From positions 7,477,827 to 7,541,826 of the forward strand of contig JAMKCF010000013.1 in NCBI GenBank assembly GCA_023634235.1: a stretch of 64,000 nucleotides of DNA. The letters run 5' to 3'. This DNA comes from Pisaster brevispinus (taxonomy: Eukaryota; Echinodermata; Asteroidea; Forcipulatida; Asteriidae). Below, piece by piece: positions 51,301 through 62,633 of this stretch (position 1 is its first letter; each line of letters begins with the position of its first letter). Position numbers and translations under genes: made by a program. The notes beneath the pieces were generated by a model. The model had not been told where the DNA came from. It ran no database searches and saw only the letters and a program-made list of their open reading frames with translations.

Positions 51301-53920
51301 CGCTACTCTTGACTGCTCTGGCTGTTGCCTGATAATAGGGGAAACAAATGATGTACATCACACATCAGAGTTCGCCCTTTGACTTTTTTAAGAGACTAGC
51401 CAGCAGACCAGCTGGCTTGCCATTTCACTGGTTCACCAGCTTTTTCACTGGTCTCTATTTCAAGGTTTCTTGTAACACTCATTTGTATGGGACTTCAGTT
51501 TGAAACCATGAACATTCCAAGCAGGCAGTGGTTTTACACATAGCTTTTGGTCGCAATGAACTAGCCATGCAGGACCACTTGGACAGAATTTCTGACTGGT
51601 CCTCAGATGTTTTAACGAGCAATTGGCCAGCGGACTGCTGTAAAAAGGAGAATGCTGCTATACTGTACCTCTAGTTTTGTAAAGAGATCTCCATCTACCA
51701 TAGATATCTCATCCACAATGAGGTGTTTGCATCTTCTCCATTGCTGTTTCCTTGCTGGACGGGACGCCAGCTCGATGCACTTTTGTAGGGGATGATTGCC
51801 AGAACCAATTCCTAAATAAACACATTTTTAAAGACAAACAAATGTCAAATTTACCAACCAACAATTATTCAACTACAACATGTATGTCAAAACTAGAACA
51901 GTGAAGCTGCCGTGACGAGCGGCCTGACACCCCGACAGAAAAACAATGACTAATAGAAAAACCAGTATTTGATCAACTGATGTTAGGGGTGGGGAGCAGG
52001 GGGACATTAACAAAGTTGTATGCATTTAGGATTTTAGGTTGAGGTACGACATGAGAAGCCCCACCCAGTAAAGGAATCAACTTTGTCTTTAAACGTCAAG
52101 TGAAAAACCACTAGGGAAGCTGACTGGGTATAAATTTTGGACGGTCGAGTTGGCGTAGTGGTATCTTCCTCCGCATTCCACCTCTAGGACCCCGATTCAA
52201 ATCCCGCCACATGCACTATGCAGTGGCACTATGTGAATTGGGTTTTCAGTCTCTACCCTAATTGCTGCATGGGTTCTCCCTGGAATAATTCTCTGGGGTT
52301 TTCTTCCCACATCTACAAACTGTCTTCTCTCCATGGGGTTCTTAGCTAGTATGACAGATACAGTGATTAAGTTAGCTTTTTTGAGAGTCCTTGGCTTTAC
52401 AACCAGAAGTAATAAATGAAGTGAAACGAAATGTTGATCATTTTACCTGCAAACTGGTGAAGGGTGGTACCTCCAATATGGCAAGCTGCAACACCCGTAC
52501 TTGCTGTGGCGAAGGTGCTGTCTGGTGGCAGAGCTCCGATGATCTTCTTGAGCAGAAAGGATTTACCCGTGCCTGCGCTACCAGTGAAGAACACGCTGTG
52601 ACCAGCTAGCACTGTATTCAGGACTCGAGACTGCTGTGGGTTTAGCTGGGTCTTGTTCAGGCTGATGTTGAGCTTCTTTGCTTGGGGCGCTTCATCAGCC
52701 TTGTCAGGTAGTAATTAAACAAGATACAAGTTTTACTACTTTGTAAACATGGTAGGCGTAAGTTTTTCATACACAAGTAAAAAAAATAAAAAATAAGAAA
52801 AGAACAATCATTTTCTAAATCCTTATTTTATACAACTGGCCCACACAGCTACGCAACACAATACACTGTAGCCAGTATCTTGAACATTATGTCGTCAGAC
52901 CTGGAATTACACGCAGGCCATCTGTTGCCCCTTGTCTTGGCCTTGGTGCCCCTTCAACATTTTCCCATAGACTTAAGTTTTTTCAATGAAAGAGCCCTTT
53001 GCAAAATAAAAAATGATCTTGCCCTTTCAAAGATGAAATTCATGGCCGATCGTTGAATACACTTGAGGGAATTATCAATTCTGCTCTTTTGAGGGCCCTT
53101 AGCCTAACTTTTGACATTTCTAGATTGTGTGCTCAACCTACAGTTGACCTACACACATGTAGGTAAGTCTGACGCCCTCTTCTCTAAAGTCTCTAATTGT
53201 AAGTACAGGAGCTGCTTTTAGCACAAAAATTAGCAATGCGCGAAACTATTATGCTCACCAGATCAGCCAAACTACCATTTGTGACTGGTTTCCTGCTAAG
53301 TTTTTGCTAAGCGCTAAGCAGAAATTTGTTTTTAGCAAACAGCTATGAAAAAGGGCTCTGATGTATAAATTTGTTGTTAAACCTACATTTGGGCATCCAC
53401 TTTTGTCTCTTGGGCGCTTGACGCTTTTTCTCTTTCCTGGGCCGGCTGGAGTTGTTGCCGTTCCTTTTGCTTCCACTACTTTTGCCCGAGCGTTGTTGAT
53501 TGCGTTGACATCCTTCTCACACAGGGGACTGATCTCTTCAAACTTTCTTGGGAGCTCAGAGAGCAGCCTTGCCCTCTCCGAGATGGGTTTCTTTTGTTTG
53601 GCACACTCTCGTTTCACAACAAGACACTTCAGGAAAGCTGCAAGCTGATGTGGGGGGCAGTTTGAGAGCATGATCTGGAGGTTTTGGCTCGGTAACTGAA
53701 TGCAAGCTTTGCCGTCTTTGATGAAACGCTTGTGGACGGTGATGTCTCGCATGAGGTACTTGACGCTCGTCTTGTTGATGTCGAGACGGAGGATGACGTC
53801 GTGAAACTCGTTCCGGCCGAGAACCACTGTCGCATTCCTTGCATTTGTTCTTTTTAATGTTTCTCCTGTTGGGGCTACCTTTACTGTTGAAACACTGCAG
53901 CATAGTTCGGAGGTATTCAT
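45398..53920 (-). CDS. PIF1: PIF1 5'-to-3' DNA helicase (9 coding exons, 628 aa)
   Basis: PIF1 unwinds G-quadruplexes, R-loops and forked DNA and acts at telomeres and in mitochondrial or nuclear replication. Exons, from the 5' end: 53920-53387, 52699-52447, 51811-51669, 51328-51203, 49584-49478, 49079-48940, 48541-48347, 46799-46654 and 45640-45398. All introns are GT-AG and phases agree, giving 1887 nt with stop. An in-frame TAG lies 15 nt before the ATG. Residues 1-178 are the animal PIF1 N-terminal domain ([31 protein letters not shown]). Walker A is GSAGTGKS (218-225), then [26 protein letters not shown] (about 296), [59 protein letters not shown] and [10 protein letters not shown] (about 566). 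The end ENIRPYY resembles the human ENMDPIL. Length is close to human (641 aa). The 5' splice site of exon 6 is minisatellite-duplicated (separate entry). Confidence 0.93.
45930..46085 (+). mobile_element. tRNA-derived SINE copy in PIF1 intron 8
   Basis: TCGGTAGTCTAGTTCCAAT, AGAATGGCAAAAGTCGTGGG and TTAGAATCCCACCTGAGTAA match the SINE at 43205-43375, with box B GTGGGTTAGAATCCC. It is antisense to PIF1. Confidence 0.7.
46883..47122. repeat. Foldback element with arms of about 74 bp in PIF1 intron 7
   Basis: TAAACTTGCGGGTGCAACCATG, TCTCTTTTGGGAGGAGTGTT and GGCTCTGAAAAGAGCCAGCG (46883-46957) are mirrored by CACTGGCTTTAATCTGAGCC, AACACTCCTCCCAAAAGAGA and CATGGTCGTACCCACAAGTTTA (47050-47122). It is a MITE-like structure with no coding content. 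Confidence 0.8.
47958..48270. repeat. Foldback element in PIF1 intron 7
   Basis: GCTCTAGAGTCGCACCAAAC plus CAAAT (about 47977-48001) is the inverse of ATTTGGTTTGGTGCGACTCT plus AGAGC (about 48226-48250). The outer parts ACCTGGTTCAGGC and GACTG..AAATCGGGTGT are weaker. Confidence 0.75.
48670..48955. repeat. 22-bp minisatellite (13 copies) made of the PIF1 exon 6 splice donor
   Basis: On the PIF1 strand the unit is AAACTGACCGGTAAGCAAAA plus AG. The copy nearest the exon (48934-48955) contains the true exon end (TTGACTG) and the donor GTAAGC. Twelve of 13 copies retain GTAAGC or GTATGC; the seventh reads GATAAGC. Spacer variants (CTTTTT, CTCTTT, GTTTTT on the plus strand) cycle every three units, so a 66-bp higher-order repeat exists for the first nine copies. 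Confidence 0.93.
49779..49965. repeat. Diffuse interspersed repeat in PIF1 intron 4
   Basis: AAGCAGAGTCAAACTTCATG with GCTCTGCTTAACG and GAGCCATGAAATTGGACCCA with GGTTACCAGC form partly inverted segments (CATGGCTCTGC..AGAGCCATG). No coding content. Confidence 0.45.
51388..51640. repeat. Uninterrupted copy of the repeat seen split at 43880-44445
   Basis: CTGGCTTGCCATTTCACTGG, TTCACCAGCTTTTTCACTGG and AGGACCACTTGGACAG align with the two outer pieces of the nested cluster. The copy lies in PIF1 intron 3. Confidence 0.55.
52141..52436 (+). mobile_element. tRNA-derived SINE in PIF1 intron 2
   Basis: GTCGAGTTGGCGTAGTGGTA is a box A-like start and CCCCGATTCAAATCCCGCC a box B-like motif. The body reads GTTTTCAGTCTCTACCCTAATTG and GGGGTTTTCTTCCCACATCTA, and the tail CTTGGCTTTACAACCAGAAG with ATAAATGAAGTG. 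It ends about 10 nt from the donor of exon 2, antisense to PIF1. Relatives on the minus strand lie at 59930-60215 and 39505-39740. Confidence 0.8.
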
Positions 53921-54393
53921 CCTGCATGGACTCTAGAGTAGGACCTTCCACAATCAGTCTACGATTAATAATCTGTGTGCCAACAGAAAAACTGTTAATT
54001 GCAACAATTACAACAGATTACAATGCTCGATTTCACAACTTAGCACAAAAAGTCCTCTTAAAAGATGAGTTGCCAGTATTTTATTCCTGATTAAAATCCG
54101 GAATATAAATTGTGTTCAAAGGTGTTTTGGGCATACCGTTAACTTTTGATCTTTGACTTTATGTTTAGTCTTTGTCTGTAAAAAAAGTTTGCTTCTTTTG
54201 GAAAATGATCTTTGCATTTTGTACTGGATTTATAATAATAATAATATTAATAATGAAAACTTATATTATAAAGTGCTTATCCCCTCATGGCGCCAATACA
54301 AACAATAACATATACATGTACAATAAGCAAAAATGGAAACTTACTTAATTAAATTACTAATTAGTAATTATTTAAATTAGGCCATACAATTTT

Positions 54394-57248
54394 AGGGCAT
54401 TTACACGGGAAAGGTTGCAAAAAAGTCTCACGGAGGGTCAAAAATGAAACTTGTAGTATCGATAAAACATCTTTATTTTTTGAAATGTACATTATAAAGG
54501 TACTAGAAAATGTGAATTTCAGAGCTTAAACATGTTTTCTTTTTGTTTTTTTTAGACACTTTACACTTTGCAGACCACAATACTGGTCAAAGAAGGTGAA
54601 TGTCATAAACTGCCAATTCCACATCTCAAACATGCTTGGTGTTGCTTTAAAATGATTGACAATCATTACAGTAGTCATGTCTTGAATATTAATGCACTGT
54701 AGGCTACCAAAAAACATGTAAATTCATTTTTTGACTGAAAATTCTGTTTTTTAACTCTTTTTTCCTTGAACCACAAACTTCCGTTTCTGTTTTACAGAAA
54801 ACCATGCAGTCTCCTGATTATCTGCACTTGTGTTCATGGGTTGTATACATGGTAGAACAATTGGCAAATAAATTGTGTTTAAAGTGTGCTGCGTTATCAA
54901 ATTACCATGGTCTTTATCATTGCTATAAAAAGGTTCCGTTTTGTTCAGGAAAGGACAACAGTTTTAACAAATACTACATTTGGTCAAGTTAGATGTTATG
55001 AAGCAACATGACAAGGAATATAACAACAAAACTAATTAAGAGGGGCAGTAGAGTAGCATATGTTACTAGAACATAGTTGTTAAAGAGAATGCAATAAAGC
55101 TGATAAAATGTGTGTGATAGCCTGCATGATGCATCACTACGCATTATGTATCAGCACACTAATGTACAAGTAGGTAAATATCCAAGGCACTTTAAAGTAA
55201 ATTACTTGTTAGAAGAAACAAATTTTAAAAGGTTTTTAGAGTTGAGAGGTAATTCTGTACATTTCTAAAGCAGGTCAGTTTGTACTTTGTTTATGCTGCA
55301 ACTAACTTTTGTGTTTTTTGTTCAGGAAAGGACACAATTTTAACAAGGTTTAGAATAGAACCTTGCATATGTAATGACAGTAAACTGAAGTAATGTCTAA
55401 TTGCTTCAAATGTAATAAATCACTGCTGGTGAAAACATTAAATTGAGACATTGATACATGTATGCTCCACAAAGAAATGCCCAGATAATTCAACATACCC
55501 AGTGAACACTGTTCAGTCAGCAAGGTTTTGTTATGTTAACAAAATGGGATCTAAGGAATAGGCACATCAATAGCCACAAAGCTCTGGTAAATTTAAATCT
55601 AACAAATAATCAATCAGTATGACTTTGAAGTAATGTAACTTTAAATTCAAATATCCTGAAACACCACATCAAAACCAACTGAATTTATAGCTCTTAACTC
55701 TGAAAACTCTCATCTAAAAAAAAATTCTTTTAAGTAAATTCTAACATCTCTTTCCCCATCCCACCCCCTTCCCCTACAAAAACACCCTTTTCTTCTGTGT
55801 GGGCGCATGCATATGTGCATCAAAGAAAAGTTTTCTGAACATTTTGAGTGCGTTTCGGTCCTACAATTTTCTTTGCATATAAAAAAACCTGTCTATAAGA
55901 TGCATATCGAATACAATCAAAATGGTTTTTTTTGTCGTCACACTTGGCTACATCATTCTCATGTTTTGCTTCCACATGGATACAATGTAGTTTGATTTCA
56001 CTCTTCCCTAGCTACAAACAAAATGCTTTTCTTTTCAAAAATTTTAGCAAAACTAACTAATTAAATAGCTGCACACACAGAAAGATTTGTTAAAACAGTG
56101 TATATCAGGTTGTTGTTAAACTTGTTAAAAAAAATTGTCCTTTCCTGAACACTTTAATACACAAAAACTAGACTAAAACAGTAAATTTTAATTAAATTGA
56201 CTCAAACTAGTGCATGAATTTTGAGGAAGGGATGATAAAAAACTATTAATTGTCTAATTCCTGACAAACATTGGATTTAAGTGTGACTTATACAGATAAA
56301 TGTATATGCACATGTGTACTCCTTTTGTGTGTAAACACGAGTCAGTAAATGACCTGTGAGGACAAAACACTAACACTTTCTTGCCATTTTATTAGTTTTA
56401 ATTATAAAACACATATAGTACATACAATATAAATATATACTACATCCAATTTCAGCAACAATGGTTTTGCCAAGTACTCTGTTAAACTATGTGTTCAGGA
56501 AAGGACAACACCGTTTAACGACAATGTCATGACAGCAAGCAAGGTTCGAATCTGAATCTTTTTATATTGTGTTAAATCTAGTAAGTCTAACCCCAGGTAC
56601 ATGTCTATATCCAAAAAGTGTCATCTCTGACTTCCTGTAAAAAAAGGGGAGCCATGTTCAGGAAAGGACATTTTTAACCTACTTTTGAGTAGCATATGGG
56701 AAAGCTGCTTTATCAAATTTACGTGTGATTTCCCAATTCTAATCTTTTTGCACTTGATTACTGGAGTGTGTAGCGTCATTTTGACAGGCAATAAGTTGTG
56801 TTTCCTTTCTTTTAATTCTGGAATAAAATACCATGTTCAGGAAAGGACATTTTGCAAAAACATTTAACAGCTACATCAAAATCTCACTCAAAACGGCATA
56901 ACAAAAAAACAAATTGGCCAATCCTAATAAAGTTTGGTGTACAGATTTTTGGGACATACTTCAATGTCCCTGCAAGTCTGGGTGGCTGCACTGGCATTTA
57001 TTTTTATTTCTCACTAATTGCAGTTTCTAGAAAATGTGAATGAGACTCCAAACCTTGTGGTTTAGCACCCATGTGAGCTTATAATTTGAGAACTGTAATG
57101 TGTAGAACTGTGAAATTTTTTCTGGAGATTGCTACAACATACAGGTCCTTGTGAGACAAAAACCAGCAAATTCCAACAAAGTCTTCCTATCAAATAAACC
57201 ATTGATTTCCCATTTTTCATTTTGCAACCTTTCCCGTGAAACTGCCCT
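54394..57248. mobile_element. 2.86 kb non-coding element with 29-bp TIRs in PIF1 intron 1
   Basis: The left end AGGGCATTTACACGGGAAAG with GTTGCAAAA (54394-54422) is the near-exact inverse of TTTTGCAACCTTTCCCGTGA plus AACTGCCCT (57220-57248). Inside are six copies of GTTCAGGAAAGGACA: 54943, 55320, 56493, 56656 and 56835 on plus, 56136-56150 on minus. The motif resembles the inner TIR part (CGGGAAAGG). No transposase is visible; ORFs reach only about 60 codons. Flanks (CAATTTT left, TTAAAAG right) do not show a clean target duplication. Confidence 0.75.
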
Positions 57249-57636
57249 TTAAAAGCTTAGAAAAATCCAGAACACAAAACAAGGTAAGAAGAAAGTAAAC
57301 AGGCACAGGTAAAGAAATACAAATGAAAATAAAGAACACAGGTAAAAGCAATTCTTTACTGAAATACTTGATTTAAATAAAGATGAGTCATTATGTTTTT
57401 CTTAAATTGGGTAAAAAAAAACTTGGTCCGAGTAAAATTGGTCAGAGTCAACTCGGTCCCAAGGCAAGAAGAGACGTTTCGTATTTTTGTGTGGAGGCTA
57501 ATTCTACCAGGCTACATGCAACACTCAACAATCATTATAATACAATACAATGTCGTGAAACCTCCTGCTCTCTTCAAACATTTGTTTGCCCAGATCCCAA
57601 ACCAACAATAGCTTTCAAAAAAGATAGATTTCTTAC

Positions 57637-57820
57637 CTTTTGGACGACGTTTGTTGCCAACACGCAGAATTTTCGTTATGCTTTGTGCCACAAAAAAAAT
57701 CCCACACCACCTACCTAGCATCGAGCCGACCGACGAGAGAGCGCATGGAAGAAAGGGAACTGAACGGCTTTTAAACTGACCCGGGGATATCAACCATTGG
57801 TAAGCCGTGTACGGTGCATA
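57637..57820 (-). other. Candidate PIF1 5' non-coding exon
   Basis: CCAAAAG|GTAAGAAA on the minus strand (donor at 57636-57635) is a strong 5' splice site. The matching acceptor would be at 53974-53973 (GCACACAG|ATTATT), 52 nt before the PIF1 ATG. The 5' end is not determined. Confidence 0.45.
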
Positions 57821-58727
57821 AGAGGTCATCTATCAGCCAATCACAATTCCCGTTTTAAATACCGAACGTGTTGTGTTTTCACATCGAGTATGAGCCTAGG
57901 TACATGACACAATATACCGTGTGTATCAACGCGCAGATTTAGACAGGTTACATTGAGCCGAGAGACGAGACGTCAAGATTTCAAAAGAAAATTGCTTTGC
58001 AAAATTTGTCACGATTGCCTGGCTGGTCCTCGCTGAATGCTGGAATGGTTAAGGTTGACTTTTAATTTGATCATGCAGCATACAAACTACACATTTATTT
58101 AACTTTAAAATGTTTATTTTGCGTAATTTATTTTCAATACTACATTAATTTTACAACAATAAAGTAAACCATGGAGGTAGAATTAGATGTTATTAAATTG
58201 TTAAACTTTGTTTACGTTTGTCATGTTTGTTGTGGACGTGGTTGTCATTTCATTTGACATTTGCTTTGTTGTTAGCCCCATACGTAAAAAAAGTAATGGG
58301 CCAAGGATACAAGGATACAAAGTGGATTTGGACTATTTGTCGTTTGTTTAGCGATAATAAATACTTGGGCTAGCAAACGACGACAGATGTGAGTTACTAC
58401 ACCTCACTTAGTTATCATATTCATAATTATAATAGTTGCGATGATCGTAACCTGGCATGCCTGGTGGTAACCCTCCATCCTCCCGACGGTCTGTACCCCA
58501 TTGTGTTACCATTGTGTTCCGGATTAAAGGTTTGCGTAGTTTGCGCGAGTTTACATTGTTCACAAGAGTCGTGAGAGTGGAATGCACTAACATGACTAAA
58601 ATTAAGTTTAAAAAGTAAATTTCTTTGTTTGCCCATTTTATGATTATGGTTCACTTCTTTGGTCTTTCAACTTATAATATCAATGTCAATAATTAATATC
58701 AAAATACAAATCATATTTTTTTGTTAG
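57820..58727. promoter_or_regulatory. Shared 5' interval between PIF1 (-) and TTC33 (+)
   Basis: About 0.9-1.1 kb separates the presumed PIF1 first exon from the TTC33 first coding exon. No TATA box or CpG cluster is conclusive. A TTC33 5' UTR exon must lie here, since the coding exon begins with acceptor TTTTTTTGTTAG at 58727, but its donor could not be chosen. A TGCGATGATCGTAACC repeat lies at 58431-58485. Confidence 0.4.
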
Positions 58728-58750
58728 GATTATGTAAATCAACCGACATC

Positions 58751-61728
58751 ATGACCACATTTGGCTGGAAGAGAAAACTTGGACAACAGATTTCCAAGTC
58801 CGCTGCTTCAAACTTTCAAGAGGTGACAGGGCAGCGGGATTCAGACAGCTCGGGTGATGAGAAGGATACCTTGTCACATTTGGAGAGGGTTGCTAAGCAA
58901 CAGAAGCTTGGCTTGCTGGAGGATGCCAGTAGTAAGAGCAAGAGACTGAAGGAGGAAGGGACAATTTTGGCAGAGGCAGAGAGGTAAAATGTCTGCAATC
59001 TCCAACTTGCCAGCATTCACACTTAACACTATAACAGTCGTCTACTGGCCAAATGCTTGTTAAAACATTTGAGGACCAGCTAAAACTCTCTTCAAGTGGT
59101 CTGGCCGGGCTAGTTCAGTGTTGGAAAGCATCCCTATTTCGGCTCGAACAAAGAAAATTGACTTTAGAGTGGGATTTGATCCGGAAACATGCTAGCACTC
59201 TTCCAACTGAGCTTTCTAGCCCTAATGAGCGCAGTCTATTTTGTCAAAATCTTTTTTCCAGGTGCCATATAAATCTTCCAGTGCTTTTAAATCTTACCCA
59301 TGTTTCTTCCTTTCAGGTACTGGGAGGCAATCAAGAAGTGGGATGAAGCTCTTCAACTAACCCCGGAAAATGAGCACATTGCGGACATGAAAGCACAGGT
59401 AATAGACGACCTTGTGGAAATGTTCCTTCACATTGTTATGTTGAGGGCAAAGTGTGTTGTACAAAATAGTATAGTACACTTATTGTTGAGAAAAGGGGTT
59501 TTTACCAGTGTTTTCTGGTATGGTTGGCTGCAGGTGCCACCACAGCACCCTGTAAACTGTTTACATGGTGCTATGTAAATTAAATGGGTCTAAAATTTGT
59601 AGCATAGCTCCGCATACTTTGTAGAAAAAATAACTAGAGCTTTTGAGTCGCCATTGGTTGTGAGTAAAACCCCATATAAGAACCGCATATTATTATTATT
59701 TTGCCATACACGCAAGTCTTGTGATCTGATCTCACCATACACATGTGTCACATTATGTCATTTGCCATATATGCAGTTCGCTCTCCATGCTCTATTTCTA
59801 TGAACCAACTAAGGCTGAATCCGAATTGGCGGCTGCTAAGGGTGTTGCAAAAGACCTACAATACTTCAATGCATGATGACGTAGAAAAGTAGCCGCAGCT
59901 GTAGCCACCATTTCGGACACTCATTTCATTTCATTTCATTTCATTTATTGATTCTGGTTGTAAAGCCAACGACTCTCAGAAAAGCGAATTTAATCACTAT
60001 ACATGTACTAGCCAAGAACTGGATGGAGAGAAGACAAGGAAGGAAGTTTCAGTTTTAGGTGTGGGAGAAAAAAAACAGAAATATTCCAGGGAAAACCCAC
60101 GCAATCAGGTAGGGACTGAAAACTGCCCCAGATGGGATTTGAACCAAGGTCCCCAGAGGTGGAAGTCAGGGCAATATATCACTACGCCAGCCCGACTGCC
60201 CAAAGGGTAAAGTGAAAATAGTCTGGCCTCTTCGAATACCACCGCTGTCCACAGTATGATCAATTTATTGGTTAATTTATCTCTTTTGATTCTCTCCTCC
60301 GTACCTCAGGCATTGTTGATCCTCCATGAGGTGTTTCCTGCTGTACAGGCAGCTGAAGATGCAGTCAGGTATAACCCTCGATGGTGGGCGGGATACCAGA
60401 CCCTTGGAAGAGCGCAACTTGGTCTGGGAGAAGTTAAATTGGTAAGATATCACATCCATCTTTTTTTCTTTTCATTTTTAAATAAGGAACAATAATCAAC
60501 TTTCTTTGTTTTAGAGGTGGGCTGCCTCTCAATTGAATGACAGGGAAAATACTGCTTGTCATTATACCAAAATTATTAAAGTATTTAAGAAAGTTAATTA
60601 TAGATCCATAATAAAAAGAAAGTACTTTCAAGTTGAAGCTTCCAAGAGGATACAGCAACCACCTTCAGCTAAACGCTTTAAAACAAAATTGTTTGGTAAT
60701 GAGAAATTGAAAACAACAATTCATCGCGTCAGTGCAACAACATGAACAAGGTTGTAATTTGAATATCCATTCTTTTGCATAAATCCCTTTTTAAGGTTTG
60801 GGGACGCTTTAAACAACTACTGGTTGTTTAAGGCAAGTCCACTTGTACACAGGGATTTTAAAGAAATTAATGATAACAACATTAAAAATTAACTTACATG
60901 TAGCAACATGTGCCTATAGGCCTAAAGCAATCTTTACGCCTTAATCACCATGATAATTGTTGGTATGACCTTTTTTGCACTGACAAATACACTCAGTTTA
61001 GATTGGTCATTTATAGCTCGTATCTTGAAGATATGACTTTGTTGCACTAACCTGCACCGCGTGCAGCCGATGGGGAATAACATCATAAAACAACTACTTC
61101 GTACAAGTATGTGTAAGATACAAACTTGTTGGTCGGACCACATTCACACATTATGATGTCATTTGTTGTTATTAACCTGTATCTTTTTAATTACATTTTG
61201 GACAAAATACCTTGTTACCATTTATTTGTACAAAAATAAAGCAGCTTTTGTATCGTTTTAATTCGCTATCACCAAAAATGTGACATAATGACCTCGTTGT
61301 TACTCTGACACGACGAATTGGATGTTTCGATGCCCAAATATTTTCAACAGATTCTACCTCAAAAAATCTCAAGCTATTATTGCAATTGATTGGCTGTAGT
61401 TATCACTGGCATGACTTATTGTTGATACTTTCTGCAGGCAGTTGTGAGTTTCTCCAAGGCACTCCACCTGAACCCAGCTGAAGACGAGCTGTGGATAGAA
61501 GATCTGAGCTGGGCGAGATCATTACTGAAGGATAAACTAGGAATAAGTGGAGAAAGCGCAGTAACTGAAGAGGAGCGTTTAATTGATGCCTCGGAAAAAG
61601 ATTGTGGTCAGTCCTCTAAAACACAAACTTTCAGTGATGGAAGCAAGACTGGAGAAAACTTGGACTATCTGGATGAAGATTCAAATTTGAGAGAGAGCAA
61701 TGGTTCTGACACTGACAAGGAGAGGTGA
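58751..61728 (+). CDS. TTC33: TTC33, tetratricopeptide repeat protein 33 (4 coding exons, 245 aa)
   Basis: TTC33 is a small TPR protein, presumed a scaffold; its role is poorly defined. Exons are 58751-58983 (acceptor at 58727, so a 5' non-coding exon exists upstream), 59317-59398, 60310-60441 and 61438-61728. All junctions are GT-AG and in phase, giving 738 nt. The N-terminus MTTFGWKRKLGQQISKSAAS is the family signature (human begins with the same FGWKRK block). KSKRLKEEGTILAEAERYWE, KKWDEALQLTPENEHIADM, then HEVFPAVQAAEDAVRYNPRW and LGRAQLGLGEVKLAVVSFSK and ALHLNPAEDELWIEDLSWAR are the TPR helices in order (about 65-180). The acidic, Ser-rich tail is shorter than the human tail (human 262 aa). 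The real start is ATG 58751; upstream in-frame codons lie before or across the acceptor. Confidence 0.92.
59470..59700 (-). repeat. Interspersed repeat in TTC33 intron 2
   Basis: TTGAGAAAAGGGGTTTTTAC, GGTTGGCTGCAGGTGCCACC and CATGGTGCTATGTAAAT are the reverse-strand relatives of the repeat at 40935-41275. Ends in an ATT microsatellite at 59690. Confidence 0.6.
59930..60215 (-). mobile_element. tRNA-derived SINE in TTC33 intron 2
   Basis: Starts (3' end of the SINE) with TTTCATTTATTGATTCTGGTT and TGTAAAGCCAACGACTCTCA. It passes AAAACCCACGCAATCAGGTA and GGGACTGAAAACTGCC to GGGATTTGAACCAAGGTCC (box B inverted) and CACTACGCCAGCCCGAC (box A inverted). It is the reverse of the 52141 copy. Confidence 0.8.
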
Positions 61729-62633
61729 CAAAACTTGAGCAAAACTATCAGAAGATTGTGCTAACAGAACTTCAGCAAAACTATCTGAGGGATGTGTTGA
61801 CACTTGACAGAGCTTCCGAAAAATTATCAGAGGGTGTTGGCAGAAATTCAGCCAAGCTCTCAGAGGAATGACTTGACAGAGCTTCCGAAAAACAGAGAGT
61901 GTTGACAGAAATTCAGCAAACTTATCAGAGGAATGTGTCCAATGTACTGGTTGATTGATTCGGTTATGCCAGGGAAAAACTTTTGTAAATGTTATTTTCT
62001 TCCAGAAAATATGAAACGAGCCCGAGTGAAAAAACCCAGATAAGATCTACGCTAAAAATCTCTCTATAGTCCGGTGGCTTAGGGCAAATTTTTGGCAAAA
62101 TCGTGACACGCTGGATTAAAGCACCACATTTTGTACAGTTATTCTATAGGTCCCATAGAATCATTCTAGAGGGGGTGCCCGGTTTGGGTGACCTAGTTCA
62201 AGGTCAGGCTGAGGTTAAAGTTCATGTGGTATTATAATACTGCCTATCAATTTTTCACCAATAGAGGGCCGCTTCCGCATATCATTAAAACTTATAATAC
62301 CAAATGACCATGCAGCTTCTATTTTCAGACACTCAGGCAGAGCTATGTGGGAAAAGTTGATCCCTTTAGTTTACTGACCTGGAGATGACAGACCGGGCAC
62401 CCCCCTCTAATATGCTTCTATGGGACCCCTAAAACAAGTGTGCAAAGTTTGTGCTTTAATCCAGAATGTCATTATTTTTTTCGTTAAGCTACTGACTGGA
62501 CTATTATTTTGTTAAGCTTGATAATTCGGCTTTTTTTCTCCGCTTTCTGTCTTTACAAAACCTTGCAATCTGAAAACATGTGATGTGATTTAAGATGGAC
62601 CCAAAACATAAAATGTGAATGGACTGGAATAAA
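61729..62633 (+). other. TTC33 3' UTR with polyadenylation signal
   Basis: After the stop, degenerate repeats of GACAGAGCTTCCGAAAAA and CAGAAATTCAGC (61735-61940) occur, then a TIR element (62066-62504), then AATAAA at 62628-62633, the best candidate poly(A) signal. Confidence 0.5.
62066..62504. mobile_element. 439-bp TIR (foldback) element in the TTC33 3' UTR
   Basis: ATAGTCCGGTGGCTTA on the left is the inverse of TAAGCTACTGACTGGACTAT on the right, with some mismatches. Inner blocks GATTAAAGCAC / GTGCTTTAATC and GGTCCCATAGAA..AGAGGGGGTGCCCGG / CCGGGCACCCCCCTCTAATA..TCTATGGGACC continue the inverted pairing for about 120 bp per arm. No coding content. Confidence 0.75.

Noticed and set aside
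58721..58750. Upstream start for TTC33 at the TTG 58721
   Set aside because: The stretch includes the splice acceptor (AG at 58726-58727), and the family N-terminus begins at the ATG 58751.
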